Of a stretch of 7,213 nt of DNA, positions 1 through 5,488 are shown in pieces. The notes beneath the pieces were generated by a model that did no database searches, had not been told where the DNA came from, and was given only the letters and a program-made list of their open reading frames with translations. A program made the translations under genes and the position numbers. How positions within the stretch are numbered: position 1 is the stretch's first letter; each line of letters opens with the position of its first letter. The DNA is from DASUXA01 sp036378155 (lineage in GTDB: Bacteria > Actinomycetota > Actinomycetes > Mycobacteriales > Micromonosporaceae), in the NCBI GenBank assembly GCA_036378155.1, contig DASUXA010000111.1, positions 1-7,213 on the forward strand, in the 5' to 3' direction.

Positions 1-42
1 GCGCGGTCCCGGACCCGCAACGACCTGGAGCGCCGTCGATGA
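1..42 (+). CDS. C-terminal end of an upstream gene, probably dxr (partial)
   Basis: Reading from base 1 gives thirteen codons (ARSRTRNDLERRR) and a TGA at 40-42. The stop overlaps the next gene's ATG in the classic ATGA arrangement, which suggests translational coupling. The visible residues are only an Arg-rich tail and are not diagnostic. The dxr assignment (1-deoxy-D-xylulose 5-phosphate reductoisomerase) rests on the known actinobacterial order dxr-rip1-ispG, so it is inference from synteny. It could be any other gene, or an open frame without meaning. Confidence 0.4.
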   Translation, partial: ARSRTRNDLERRR

Positions 43-1349
43 CCACCGTGCTGATGTACACCCTCGGCGTGGTGCTGTTCGTGCTGGGCGTGGCGATCTC
101 CATCGGCCTTCACGAGGTCGGCCACCTGGTCCCGGCGAAGAAGTTCGGCGTGAAGGTCACGCAGTACTTCGTCGGCTTCGGCAACACCGTGTGGTCGCGT
201 CGCAAGGGCGAGACGGAGTACGGCATCAAGGCGATCCCGCTCGGCGGCTACATCCGCATGATCGGGATGTTCCCCCCGGGGGACGACGGGCGGCACACCG
301 CCCGCTCCACCTCGCCCTGGCGCAGCATGATCGAGGACGCCCGTTCGGCGGCGTTCGAGGAGCTCCGGCCGGGTGACGAGAAGCGCCTGTTCTACACGCG
401 CAAGCCGTGGAAGCGCGTCATCGTCATGTTCGCCGGGCCCTTCATGAACCTGATCCTGGCCGTGGCGGTCTTCCTCGGCGTGCTGATGGGCTTCGGCATC
501 AACACCCAGACGACCACCGTCAGCACCGTCTCGGACTGCGTGATCTCCCAGAACGCCAACCGCACCACCTGCGCCGAGGGCGACGCGCCCTCCCCGGCCA
601 AGGCCGCCGGCCTGCGCCCCGGCGACCGGATCGTCGCCTTCGACGGCGACCGCATCACGGAGTGGTCCGCCCTGGAGGGCCGCATCCGCGACACCGTCGG
701 CCCCGCCGCCATCACCGTCGTGCGGGACGGCGAGCGGCGGACCCTCCAGGCCGACCTGGTGAGCAACCGGGTCGCGAAGAAGGACGGCTCCGGCCGCCCG
801 GTCCCCGGGGAGTACGTCACCGCGGGCTTCCTCGGCTTCAGCCCCGCCACCGGTGTGATCCAGCAGTCCTTCGGGCAGTCCGTCGACCGGATGGCGGAGA
901 TGGTCACCGCGGGCGTGCAGGCGCTGATCGACCTGCCGGCGAAGATCCCCGGCCTGTGGGACGCGGCCTTCGGCGACGGCGAGCGCGAGCCGGACTCGCC
1001 CGTCGGCGTGGTCGGCGCGGCCCGCGTGGGCGGCGAGGTCTTCAACCTCGACATCCCGCCGGAGCAGCGGGTGGCGACCATGCTCTTCCTGGTCGCGGGC
1101 TTCAACCTGTCCCTCTTCCTGTTCAACATGCTGCCGCTGCTGCCGCTGGACGGCGGGCACATCGCGATCGCCTGGTTCGAGAAGGCGCGGTCCTGGTTGT
1201 ACCGCAAACTCGGGCGCCGCGACCCCGGCCGGGTGGACTATCTGAAACTGATGCCCATCACGTACGCGGTGATCCTGGTCTTCGGGGGCTTCACCCTGCT
1301 GACCATCGCCGCGGACATCGTCAACCCGATCACTCTCTTCGCCAGGTGA
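39..1349 (+). CDS. rip1: M50 site-2 intramembrane zinc metalloprotease (Rip1/RseP family)
   Basis: A 436-residue integral membrane protease. It is expected to cut transmembrane anti-sigma factors or other membrane proteins after a first site-1 cleavage; that role is known for Mycobacterium Rip1 and E. coli RseP and is not shown here. Visible in the protein: an N-terminal membrane helix (about 5-30) carrying the zinc/catalytic motif HEVGH at 25-29; a conserved cytosolic-side region (about 40-125, with PLGGYIRMIGM); a second hydrophobic segment beginning FAGPFMN (131-137); a PDZ-like domain (about 185-245, GLRPGDRIVAFDG); and the second active-site segment NMLPLLPLDGGH (363-374), whose Asp371 is the third zinc ligand. 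A last hydrophobic helix lies near 405-428. Cys167 and Cys178 could form an extracytoplasmic disulfide. The length is normal for actinobacterial members. GGAG at 27-30 sits 8 bases before the ATG, supporting this start. The gene overlaps the upstream frame and precedes ispG by 7 bases. Unlike its neighbours it has no GGTACC site and uses GTC for Val before Pro. Confidence 0.95.
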   Translation: MTTVLMYTLGVVLFVLGVAISIGLHEVGHLVPAKKFGVKVTQYFVGFGNTVWSRRKGETEYGIKAIPLGGYIRMIGMFPPGDDGRHTARSTSPWRSMIEDARSAAFEELRPGDEKRLFYTRKPWKRVIVMFAGPFMNLILAVAVFLGVLMGFGINTQTTTVSTVSDCVISQNANRTTCAEGDAPSPAKAAGLRPGDRIVAFDGDRITEWSALEGRIRDTVGPAAITVVRDGERRTLQADLVSNRVAKKDGSGRPVPGEYVTAGFLGFSPATGVIQQSFGQSVDRMAEMVTAGVQALIDLPAKIPGLWDAAFGDGEREPDSPVGVVGAARVGGEVFNLDIPPEQRVATMLFLVAGFNLSLFLFNMLPLLPLDGGHIAIAWFEKARSWLYRKLGRRDPGRVDYLKLMPITYAVILVFGGFTLLTIAADIVNPITLFAR

Positions 1350-1350
1350 G
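1344..1350 (+). promoter_or_regulatory. Ribosome binding site of ispG, overlapping the rip1 stop
   Basis: AGGTGAG contains the rip1 TGA stop (1347-1349) and lies 6 bases before the GTG at 1357. It decides in favour of GTG over the in-frame ATG at 1378, which lacks a comparable upstream purine-rich site. It implies that ispG is translated from the rip1 mRNA. Confidence 0.7.
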
Positions 1351-1356
1351 CACACT

Positions 1357-2526
1357 GTGACCGCTGTAAATCTCGGAATGCCCGCGACCCCGCCCGAACC
1401 GCTCGCGCCCCGGCGCAAGAGCCGGCAGATCATGGTCGGGTCGGTACCGGTGGGCGGCGGCGCGCCGGTTTCCGTGCAGTCGATGACGACCACGCTCACC
1501 GCGGACGTGAACGCCACGCTGCAGCAGATCGCCGAGTTGACCGCGGCCGGCTGCCAGATCGTGCGGGTCGCCGTACCGTCGCAGGACGACGCGGACGCGC
1601 TGCCGATCATCGCGAAGAAGTCGCAGATCCCGGTCATCGCGGACATCCACTTCCAGCCGAAGTACGTGTTCGCCGCGATCGACGCGGGCTGCGCGGCGGT
1701 ACGGGTGAACCCGGGCAACATCAAGAAGTTCGACGACAAGGTCGGCGAGATCGCCAAGGCGGCGCAGGCGGCGGGCGTACCGATCCGGATCGGGGTGAAC
1801 GCCGGCTCGCTCGACCCCCGGCTGCTGCAGAAGTACGGCAAGGCGACCCCGGAGGCGCTGGTCGAGTCGGCGCTGTGGGAGTGCTCGCTGTTCGAGGAGC
1901 ACGGCTTCCGGGACATCAAGATCTCGGTTAAGCACAACGACCCGGTCGTCATGATCAAGGCGTACCGGCTGCTCGCCGAGCGCTGCGACTACCCGTTGCA
2001 CCTGGGCGTGACCGAAGCGGGACCCGCGTTCCAGGGCACGATCAAGTCGGCGGTCGCGTTCGGCGCGCTGCTCGCCGAGGGCATCGGCGACACCATCCGG
2101 GTGTCGCTGTCGGCCCCGCCGGTCGAGGAGGTCAAGGTCGGTACCGCGATCCTCGAGGCGCTCGGGCTGCGCGACCGGGGCCTTGAGATCGTCTCCTGCC
2201 CGTCCTGCGGTCGCGCCCAGGTCGACGTGTACACGCTGGCCGACCAGGTGCACGCCGCGCTCGACGGGTTCCCGGTACCGCTGCGCGTGGCGGTCATGGG
2301 CTGCGTGGTGAACGGTCCCGGCGAGGCGCGCGAGGCGGACATCGGCGTGGCGTCCGGCAACGGCAAGGGACAGATCTTCGTCAAGGGCGAGGTCATCAAG
2401 ACCGTACCCGAGTCGCAGATCGTGGAGACCTTGGTCGAGGAGGCGGTGAAGCTCGCCGGGTCGATGGGCGCGGAGCTGCCCGAGGAACTGCGCGACCTGG
2501 TGAAGCCGACGGTCACCGTGCACTGA
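1357..2526 (+). CDS. ispG: 4-hydroxy-3-methylbut-2-en-1-yl diphosphate synthase (IspG/GcpE)
   Basis: A 389-residue cytosolic iron-sulfur enzyme of the MEP isoprenoid pathway. It reductively opens 2-C-methyl-D-erythritol 2,4-cyclodiphosphate to HMBPP, with electrons from ferredoxin or flavodoxin (family knowledge). The N-terminal TIM-barrel part (about 20-270) carries typical blocks: SVQSMTTT (39-46), QIVRVAVPSQDDAD (67-80), IADIHFQPKYVFAAIDAG (94-111), VRVNPGNI (115-122), RIGVNAGSLD (144-153) and GVTEAGPAFQGTIKS (217-231). The C-terminal part holds the [4Fe-4S] ligands Cys281 and Cys284 (CPSCGR), Cys316 (GCVVNGPGEARE) and Glu323; their spacing fits the known three-Cys-one-Glu cluster. All key residues are present and the length matches the short bacterial form without the plant insert. 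The GTG start gives an N-terminus (MTAVNLGMP) like other actinobacterial IspG proteins. The last ~15 residues (ELPEELRDLVKPTVTVH) form a variable tail. Confidence 0.98.
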   Translation: MTAVNLGMPATPPEPLAPRRKSRQIMVGSVPVGGGAPVSVQSMTTTLTADVNATLQQIAELTAAGCQIVRVAVPSQDDADALPIIAKKSQIPVIADIHFQPKYVFAAIDAGCAAVRVNPGNIKKFDDKVGEIAKAAQAAGVPIRIGVNAGSLDPRLLQKYGKATPEALVESALWECSLFEEHGFRDIKISVKHNDPVVMIKAYRLLAERCDYPLHLGVTEAGPAFQGTIKSAVAFGALLAEGIGDTIRVSLSAPPVEEVKVGTAILEALGLRDRGLEIVSCPSCGRAQVDVYTLADQVHAALDGFPVPLRVAVMGCVVNGPGEAREADIGVASGNGKGQIFVKGEVIKTVPESQIVETLVEEAVKLAGSMGAELPEELRDLVKPTVTVH

Positions 2527-2527
2527 C

Positions 2528-2553
2528 CGCCGCGGGGCGGGCGCCGCGCGGCG
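2528..2553. terminator. GC-rich stem-loop after ispG, candidate terminator
   Basis: CGCCGCG (2528-2534) can pair with CGCGGCG (2547-2553) across a 12-base GC-rich loop, two bases after the ispG stop. There is no T tract. Actinobacterial terminators often lack one, so the position is the main argument. The next hairpin (GGCGCCC/GGGCGCC, 2561-2578) is the first unit of the downstream array and could act with it. Confidence 0.35.
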
Positions 2554-2560
2554 ACGAACC

Positions 2561-2780
2561 GGCGCCCGGCGGGGCGCCCAGCCGACAACGCGCCCCGGCG
2601 GGTCGCCCAGCCGACAACGCGACCCGGCGGGCGCCCAGCCGACAACGCGACCCCGGTGGGTCACCCGGCCAACAAGCGACCCGGCGGGTCGGCCAATATC
2701 CGAGAGCGACCCGTCGGGTCGCCCAGCCAACAAGCGACCCGGCGGGTCGGCCAATATCCGCGAGCGACCCGTCGGGTCGC
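2561..2780. repeat. Tandem array of eight palindrome-centred units of 28-30 bp
   Basis: The 319-base gap between ispG and the membrane protein gene is largely this array. Unit starts are about 2561, 2589, 2618, 2646, 2676, 2706, 2734 and 2764. Each begins with a dyad of the form GCGACCC-centre-GGGTCGC. Units 6 and 8 are perfect (GCGACCCGTCGGGTCGC, 8-base arms around one base). Units 5 and 7 have a GGC centre and lose the outermost pair. Unit 1 has the altered but still paired GGCGCCC/GGGCGCC. Units 2, 3 and 4 are imperfect; unit 3 lacks one base in the right arm. Between palindromes lie two linker types: CAGCC(G/A)ACAA (units 1-3 and 6, with GGCCAACAA in unit 4) and GGCCAATATCCG(C/A)GA (units 5 and 7). 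Open frames cross the array on both strands, but their Arg/Gly/Pro-rich products are shadows. Function unknown: terminator bank, protein-binding array or a REP-like expansion are possible. Confidence 0.9.
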
Positions 2781-2781
2781 C
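2668..2781. repeat. Higher-order direct duplication, 58-bp period
   Basis: Bases 2668-2723 recur at 2726-2781 with a single difference (A at 2703, C at 2761). Each copy spans two palindromic units: one with a GGC centre followed by the AATATCC linker, then one with a GTC centre. This near-identity contrasts with the diverged units to the left (2561-2667) and implies that the dimer was duplicated as a block more recently. Confidence 0.9.
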
Positions 2782-2831
2782 GGACAGGCGATGAACGCCG
2801 CCGTCCCGCGCTCGCGTGCGTCCGAATCGTC

Positions 2832-2837
2832 TACGCT
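2832..2837 (+). promoter_or_regulatory. Probable -10 element of a leaderless promoter
   Basis: TACGCT matches the actinobacterial TANNNT -10 pattern. Its last T lies eight bases before the GTG at 2846, so transcription starting about 7 bases after it would begin at or within two bases of the start codon. There is no Shine-Dalgarno sequence in front of the GTG, which fits a leaderless mRNA. No convincing -35 hexamer is visible near 2809-2815, which is usual for such promoters. Confidence 0.45.
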
Positions 2838-2845
2838 GACCGATT

Positions 2846-4834
2846 GTGACCGAGATGCGCGGTCGTACCGGCGTCCGCCACCCGTCCCCGCCCGGTCACG
2901 GCAGGCGGGTTCGCGATCCGGTCCGTCTCCTTGTCTGGCCGGCGCTGCTGGTCGCCGCGTGGCTCGTACCGGCGCTGACGCATCTGGCCCGGGTGGACTG
3001 GCTGTTGATCCCGCTCGTCGTCCTCGGTACGGCGTCGCTGTCGCGAGCGTCGCGCAGCCTGCTGGACCGGGTCGTCCTTGCGATCGGGCTGTTGATCGGG
3101 TTCGCCTGCGCGGCGGGTCTGCTGTTCTCGGTGTGGCCGTGGCATCTGGCGCCGTACCCGGTCGGCGTGCTGGCGCTCACCGGACTCGTGGTGGTCGCCG
3201 CCGTAACCGGTCGTCGCCCCGACGTCGGCGTCGGTCACCGCTGGCGCGGCGACCTGGGGGTGCTCGCCGTGGCGCTGGTACCGCTGGCGGTCGCCGGGCG
3301 TCCGTTCCTCGTCGGCGGTCTGGTCAGGCGGCTGTCCCTGGTGATGCTCGGCGAGGACCTGTCGCGGTTCTACAACGCGTACGACGCGATCCGGGCGGTC
3401 GGCGGGTACCCGTTCTTCCACCCCGACATCGGCGGCGTCTCGCTGTCGGCACGCATGGTCGTGTACCCGACCGGGTCGATGTTCGTCAGCGCGCTGCTCG
3501 ACTCGTTCGTCCGTTCGTCGTCGGCGCAGGGCACGCCGACCAGCGCGTTCACCCATTTCGTCGGGTACTTCGTGGTCGGCTTCGGGCTGTTCGGCGCGGC
3601 GACCGTGTGGGCCGCGGACTGGGTCGCCCGACCGTTCCTGCACGGCTGGCGACGGGTGCTCGTCGTGTGCGTGGCGGCGGCCGGGTGCGCGTTCTCGGCG
3701 CTGGTCACCATGGTCGTCTCCGGGTTCTTCAGTTCGATGCTCGGGATCGCGCTGCTCGCGCTGCTGTTCGCGATCCTGGTCCGTCCGCCGCGCGTGGACG
3801 TGGAGTACCTGGTCACGGTCGCCGCTCTGACCGTCGGGCTGTCGTTCACGTACTACGTGTTCCTGCCCGCGGCGCTCGCGGCTGTCGTCTGCGCGGCTGT
3901 GTCGCTGCGTCGCCGGCTGCGTCGCCTCCGCCCGGCGGTGGTCGCGACGTGCCTGGTGGCGGCGCCGCTCGTCGCGGTACCCGTCCTGGTCACGTACGCC
4001 GGGAACCCGGCGCAGGTAGGCGACCAGTTGGTGCTGCCGGGCACGGCGATCGGCACCGACTACAACGCGACGGTCGGCGCGGTCCTCGCCGTGCTCGCCG
4101 GGTGCGCGCTGCGCTGGCGGCTGCCCCTGGCGCGACGGGCGGCGGCGGTGGTTCTGACCATGACCGGGTTCACCGCCGCTGTCGGGGCGTATTCGGTGTA
4201 CCGGACCGGCGAGGTGGCGCACTACTTCGACAAGTGCACCCACGCCCTGCTGGTCACCTGTCTGGTGCTGTTCGGCGTGGTCGCCTCGCTGCTGCCGGGA
4301 CGGGACCTGGCGGGCAACCGGGAACGCCTGGTGGCGGTGCTCGCCGCCGCGACCGCGTTCGTCGGTCTCGGCGTGGTACCGCTGGGTCACCTGACGGTCG
4401 CGGCACGGCTGCACGCCGGCGGGTACGGCTCGTCTCCCGCCCCGCAGACGAGTTGGGGCATCGACCTCGCGCTCGGCAGGATCCGCGCGGACGACGCGGG
4501 AGCGCAGGTCGTGGTGCGCGCGCTGGCGGTGCTGCCGCAGCGGTACGACCGACCGACCGTGGTCGTGCAGCGGTCCGGGAACGATGTCAGCTATCTCGCC
4601 ACGAAGTTCCTCAGCGTGCTGCGGCGTGACGGCGACAGCGTCGACTACTGGGCGGGCGTGCCGTGGCAGGGTCGCGATGCGGCGCATCTCGTCGACGCGG
4701 TACGCGGCAATCCGACGGCGCACGTACGGTTCGTGGTGGTCGGCATGCCGGAGGTGGCGGCGGACCTCGCCGCGTTCGCGCGGGCGCAGCCCCGGTACGG
4801 GGTGCAGGTGGTGACGTTGAGCGGCGCCGGCTGA
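2846..4834 (+). CDS. Polytopic membrane protein, possibly GT-C-like, function unknown
   Basis: A 662-residue protein I cannot assign to a named family. After a basic N-terminus (1-26) there are roughly 12-14 hydrophobic segments, for example near 27-44, 74-95, 103-121, 137-150, 236-258, 268-291, 293-313, 321-352, 363-384, 431-451, 464-484 and 494-515. A hydrophilic loop after the early helices carries LGEDLSRFYNAYDAI (168-182) and then YPFFHPD (188-194). An acidic pair (Glu170-Asp171) in a large non-membrane loop resembles the acidic motif of GT-C glycosyltransferases, but this is inference from arrangement only. YFDKCTHA (460-467) is another polar patch between helices. The last ~130 residues (530-662) look soluble, with alternating strands and helices and conserved-looking stretches such as TVVVQRSGNDVSYLATKFL. 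GTG at 2846 is chosen for the leaderless promoter; ATG at 2855 is an in-frame alternative. It probably forms an operon with the SLOG-type gene 14 bases downstream. It could also be a transporter or a polymer-exporting protein. Confidence 0.85.
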   Translation: MTEMRGRTGVRHPSPPGHGRRVRDPVRLLVWPALLVAAWLVPALTHLARVDWLLIPLVVLGTASLSRASRSLLDRVVLAIGLLIGFACAAGLLFSVWPWHLAPYPVGVLALTGLVVVAAVTGRRPDVGVGHRWRGDLGVLAVALVPLAVAGRPFLVGGLVRRLSLVMLGEDLSRFYNAYDAIRAVGGYPFFHPDIGGVSLSARMVVYPTGSMFVSALLDSFVRSSSAQGTPTSAFTHFVGYFVVGFGLFGAATVWAADWVARPFLHGWRRVLVVCVAAAGCAFSALVTMVVSGFFSSMLGIALLALLFAILVRPPRVDVEYLVTVAALTVGLSFTYYVFLPAALAAVVCAAVSLRRRLRRLRPAVVATCLVAAPLVAVPVLVTYAGNPAQVGDQLVLPGTAIGTDYNATVGAVLAVLAGCALRWRLPLARRAAAVVLTMTGFTAAVGAYSVYRTGEVAHYFDKCTHALLVTCLVLFGVVASLLPGRDLAGNRERLVAVLAAATAFVGLGVVPLGHLTVAARLHAGGYGSSPAPQTSWGIDLALGRIRADDAGAQVVVRALAVLPQRYDRPTVVVQRSGNDVSYLATKFLSVLRRDGDSVDYWAGVPWQGRDAAHLVDAVRGNPTAHVRFVVVGMPEVAADLAAFARAQPRYGVQVVTLSGAG

Positions 4835-4837
4835 GCC

Positions 4838-4844
4838 GGGAGGA
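4838..4844 (+). promoter_or_regulatory. Strong ribosome binding site of the SLOG-type gene
   Basis: GGGAGGA lies 4 bases before ATG 4849, inside the 14-base gap after the membrane protein stop. It fixes the start at 4849 rather than the ATG at 4663, which would extend the frame 186 bases back into the preceding gene with a non-protein-like Arg/Gly-rich sequence. Confidence 0.8.
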
Positions 4845-4848
4845 TCGG

Positions 4849-5325
4849 ATGGCGTACCAGGTCGCGGTGTGCGGACCGGCGGACTGTACGGAAGCCGAAC
4901 GGTCGGACGCCTACCGCGTGGGTCAGTTGTTGGCGGACGCGGGCGCGGTGGTGGTCTGCGGCTGCGGTGGCGGTGTGATGGCGGCGGTGGCCGCCGGGGT
5001 GCGCAGCCGGGGCGGGATCGCGGTCGGCGTGTGCCGCGACGACGAGCGCGACCAGGCGAGTCCGGACCTGTCCGCGACCCTGTATCCGGGCGTCGGCGAG
5101 GCGCGTAACGCGTTCATCGTCGCCAGCGTGGATGCCGTGATCGTCGTCGGCGGTTCCTGGGGGTCGCTGAGCGAGCAGGCGCTGGCGTTGCGGCGCGGCG
5201 ACATCCCGGTGGTGTCGCTGCGCGGCTGGGAAGTGATTGACATCGATGGGCGTCGGGTACCGGGGGCGATCGTCGCCCGGCACCCAGGCGACGCGGTCGC
5301 CCTGGCGCTGCCGTCGTCGGGCTGA
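4849..5325 (+). CDS. SLOG/LOG-like Rossmann-fold protein (TIGR00725-type)
   Basis: A 158-residue soluble protein of the SLOG superfamily, which includes LOG cytokinin riboside phosphoribohydrolases, DprA and nucleotide-sensing domains. Visible features: first strand VAVCGPADC (5-13); glycine-rich nucleotide-binding loop VVCGCGGGVMAAVAAG (35-50); GEARNAFIVASVDAVIVVGG (83-102), where Arg86 occupies the place of the LOG catalytic Arg; and GGSWGSLSE (101-109), ending in Glu109 as in the LOG signature PGGxGTxxE but with Gly for Pro and Ser for Thr. It is shorter than typical LOG enzymes (about 180-200) and fits the uncharacterised TIGR00725 family. Whether it cleaves a nucleoside monophosphate or only binds a nucleotide cannot be told from sequence. 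It follows the membrane protein closely and probably shares its mRNA. No good terminator is visible after the stop. Confidence 0.88.
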   Translation: MAYQVAVCGPADCTEAERSDAYRVGQLLADAGAVVVCGCGGGVMAAVAAGVRSRGGIAVGVCRDDERDQASPDLSATLYPGVGEARNAFIVASVDAVIVVGGSWGSLSEQALALRRGDIPVVSLRGWEVIDIDGRRVPGAIVARHPGDAVALALPSSG

Positions 5326-5364
5326 GTTCCGCGCGCGCCCCGCGTGCCGCGGTCGACACGCCGG

Positions 5365-5465
5365 CATACATGAAAATTCCTAAGCTCTACTCTTCCCAAG
5401 CTGGATCTTCCTCCTGTATATAGATGTACCTAAGTGTGGCTCTACCCCTGGCCACCCTTAACCAT
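5365..5465 (+). promoter_or_regulatory. AT-rich upstream control region of the M4 protease gene
   Basis: This stretch is much richer in A/T than anything else in the window. It contains a TATATAGAT block (5417-5425) that could serve as a -10, although no matching -35 is clear. CCTAAG occurs at 5379-5384 and again at 5429-5434, exactly 50 bases apart; each is followed by CTCTAC (5385-5390 and 5440-5445). The repeats could be a regulator's half sites. The 12-mer GGATCTTCCTCC (5403-5414) is complementary to sequences around the start codon. Promoter identity is inference. Confidence 0.5.
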
Positions 5466-5488
5466 GGGAGGATCTGGTGAAAAGATCC
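5466..5488 (+). promoter_or_regulatory. Shine-Dalgarno and start-codon hairpin of the M4 protease
   Basis: GGGAGGA (5466-5472) lies 4 bases before the GTG at 5477-5479 and decides that start. GGATCT (5470-5475) and AGATCC (5483-5488) form a perfect 6-bp inverted repeat with the loop GGTGAAA, so the GTG is in the loop and the right part of the Shine-Dalgarno is in the stem. This could modulate translation initiation, but six base pairs may be too weak to matter. Confidence 0.55.

Noticed and set aside
1378..1380. ATG as the ispG start instead of GTG 1357
   Set aside because: The AGGTGAG site is correctly spaced for GTG 1357, and the longer N-terminus resembles other actinobacterial IspG proteins.
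1330..2754. 474-residue open frame on the minus strand over ispG and the repeat array
   Set aside because: Arg/Asp/Leu-rich composition typical of an antisense shadow of high-GC coding DNA; ispG on the other strand is unambiguous.
2561..2780. Possible CRISPR array
   Set aside because: The palindromic repeats are about 17 bp, the intervals are only 11-13 bp and are themselves conserved, and no cas gene is present.
2656..4629. 657-residue open frame on the plus strand crossing the array and the membrane protein gene
   Set aside because: Arg/Gly-rich low-complexity product with no domain; frame-shifted shadow of the membrane protein, whose hydrophobic segments are coherent.
2831..4723. 630-residue minus-strand open frame
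   Set aside because: Arg/His/Gln/Asp-rich shadow of the membrane protein; no start signal and no recognisable motif.
4663..4848. N-terminal extension of the SLOG-type protein from ATG 4663
   Set aside because: It overlaps the membrane protein gene, encodes an Arg/Gly-rich non-conserved stretch, and the strong GGGAGGA site points to ATG 4849.
5342..5361. Terminator hairpin GCGTG/CACGC after the SLOG-type gene
   Set aside because: Only five base pairs with a ten-base loop and no T tract; too weak to call.
5464..5466. ATG just before the protease as an alternative start
   Set aside because: It is out of frame with the signal peptide and lies inside the Shine-Dalgarno region; GTG 5477 gives a proper MKR signal peptide.
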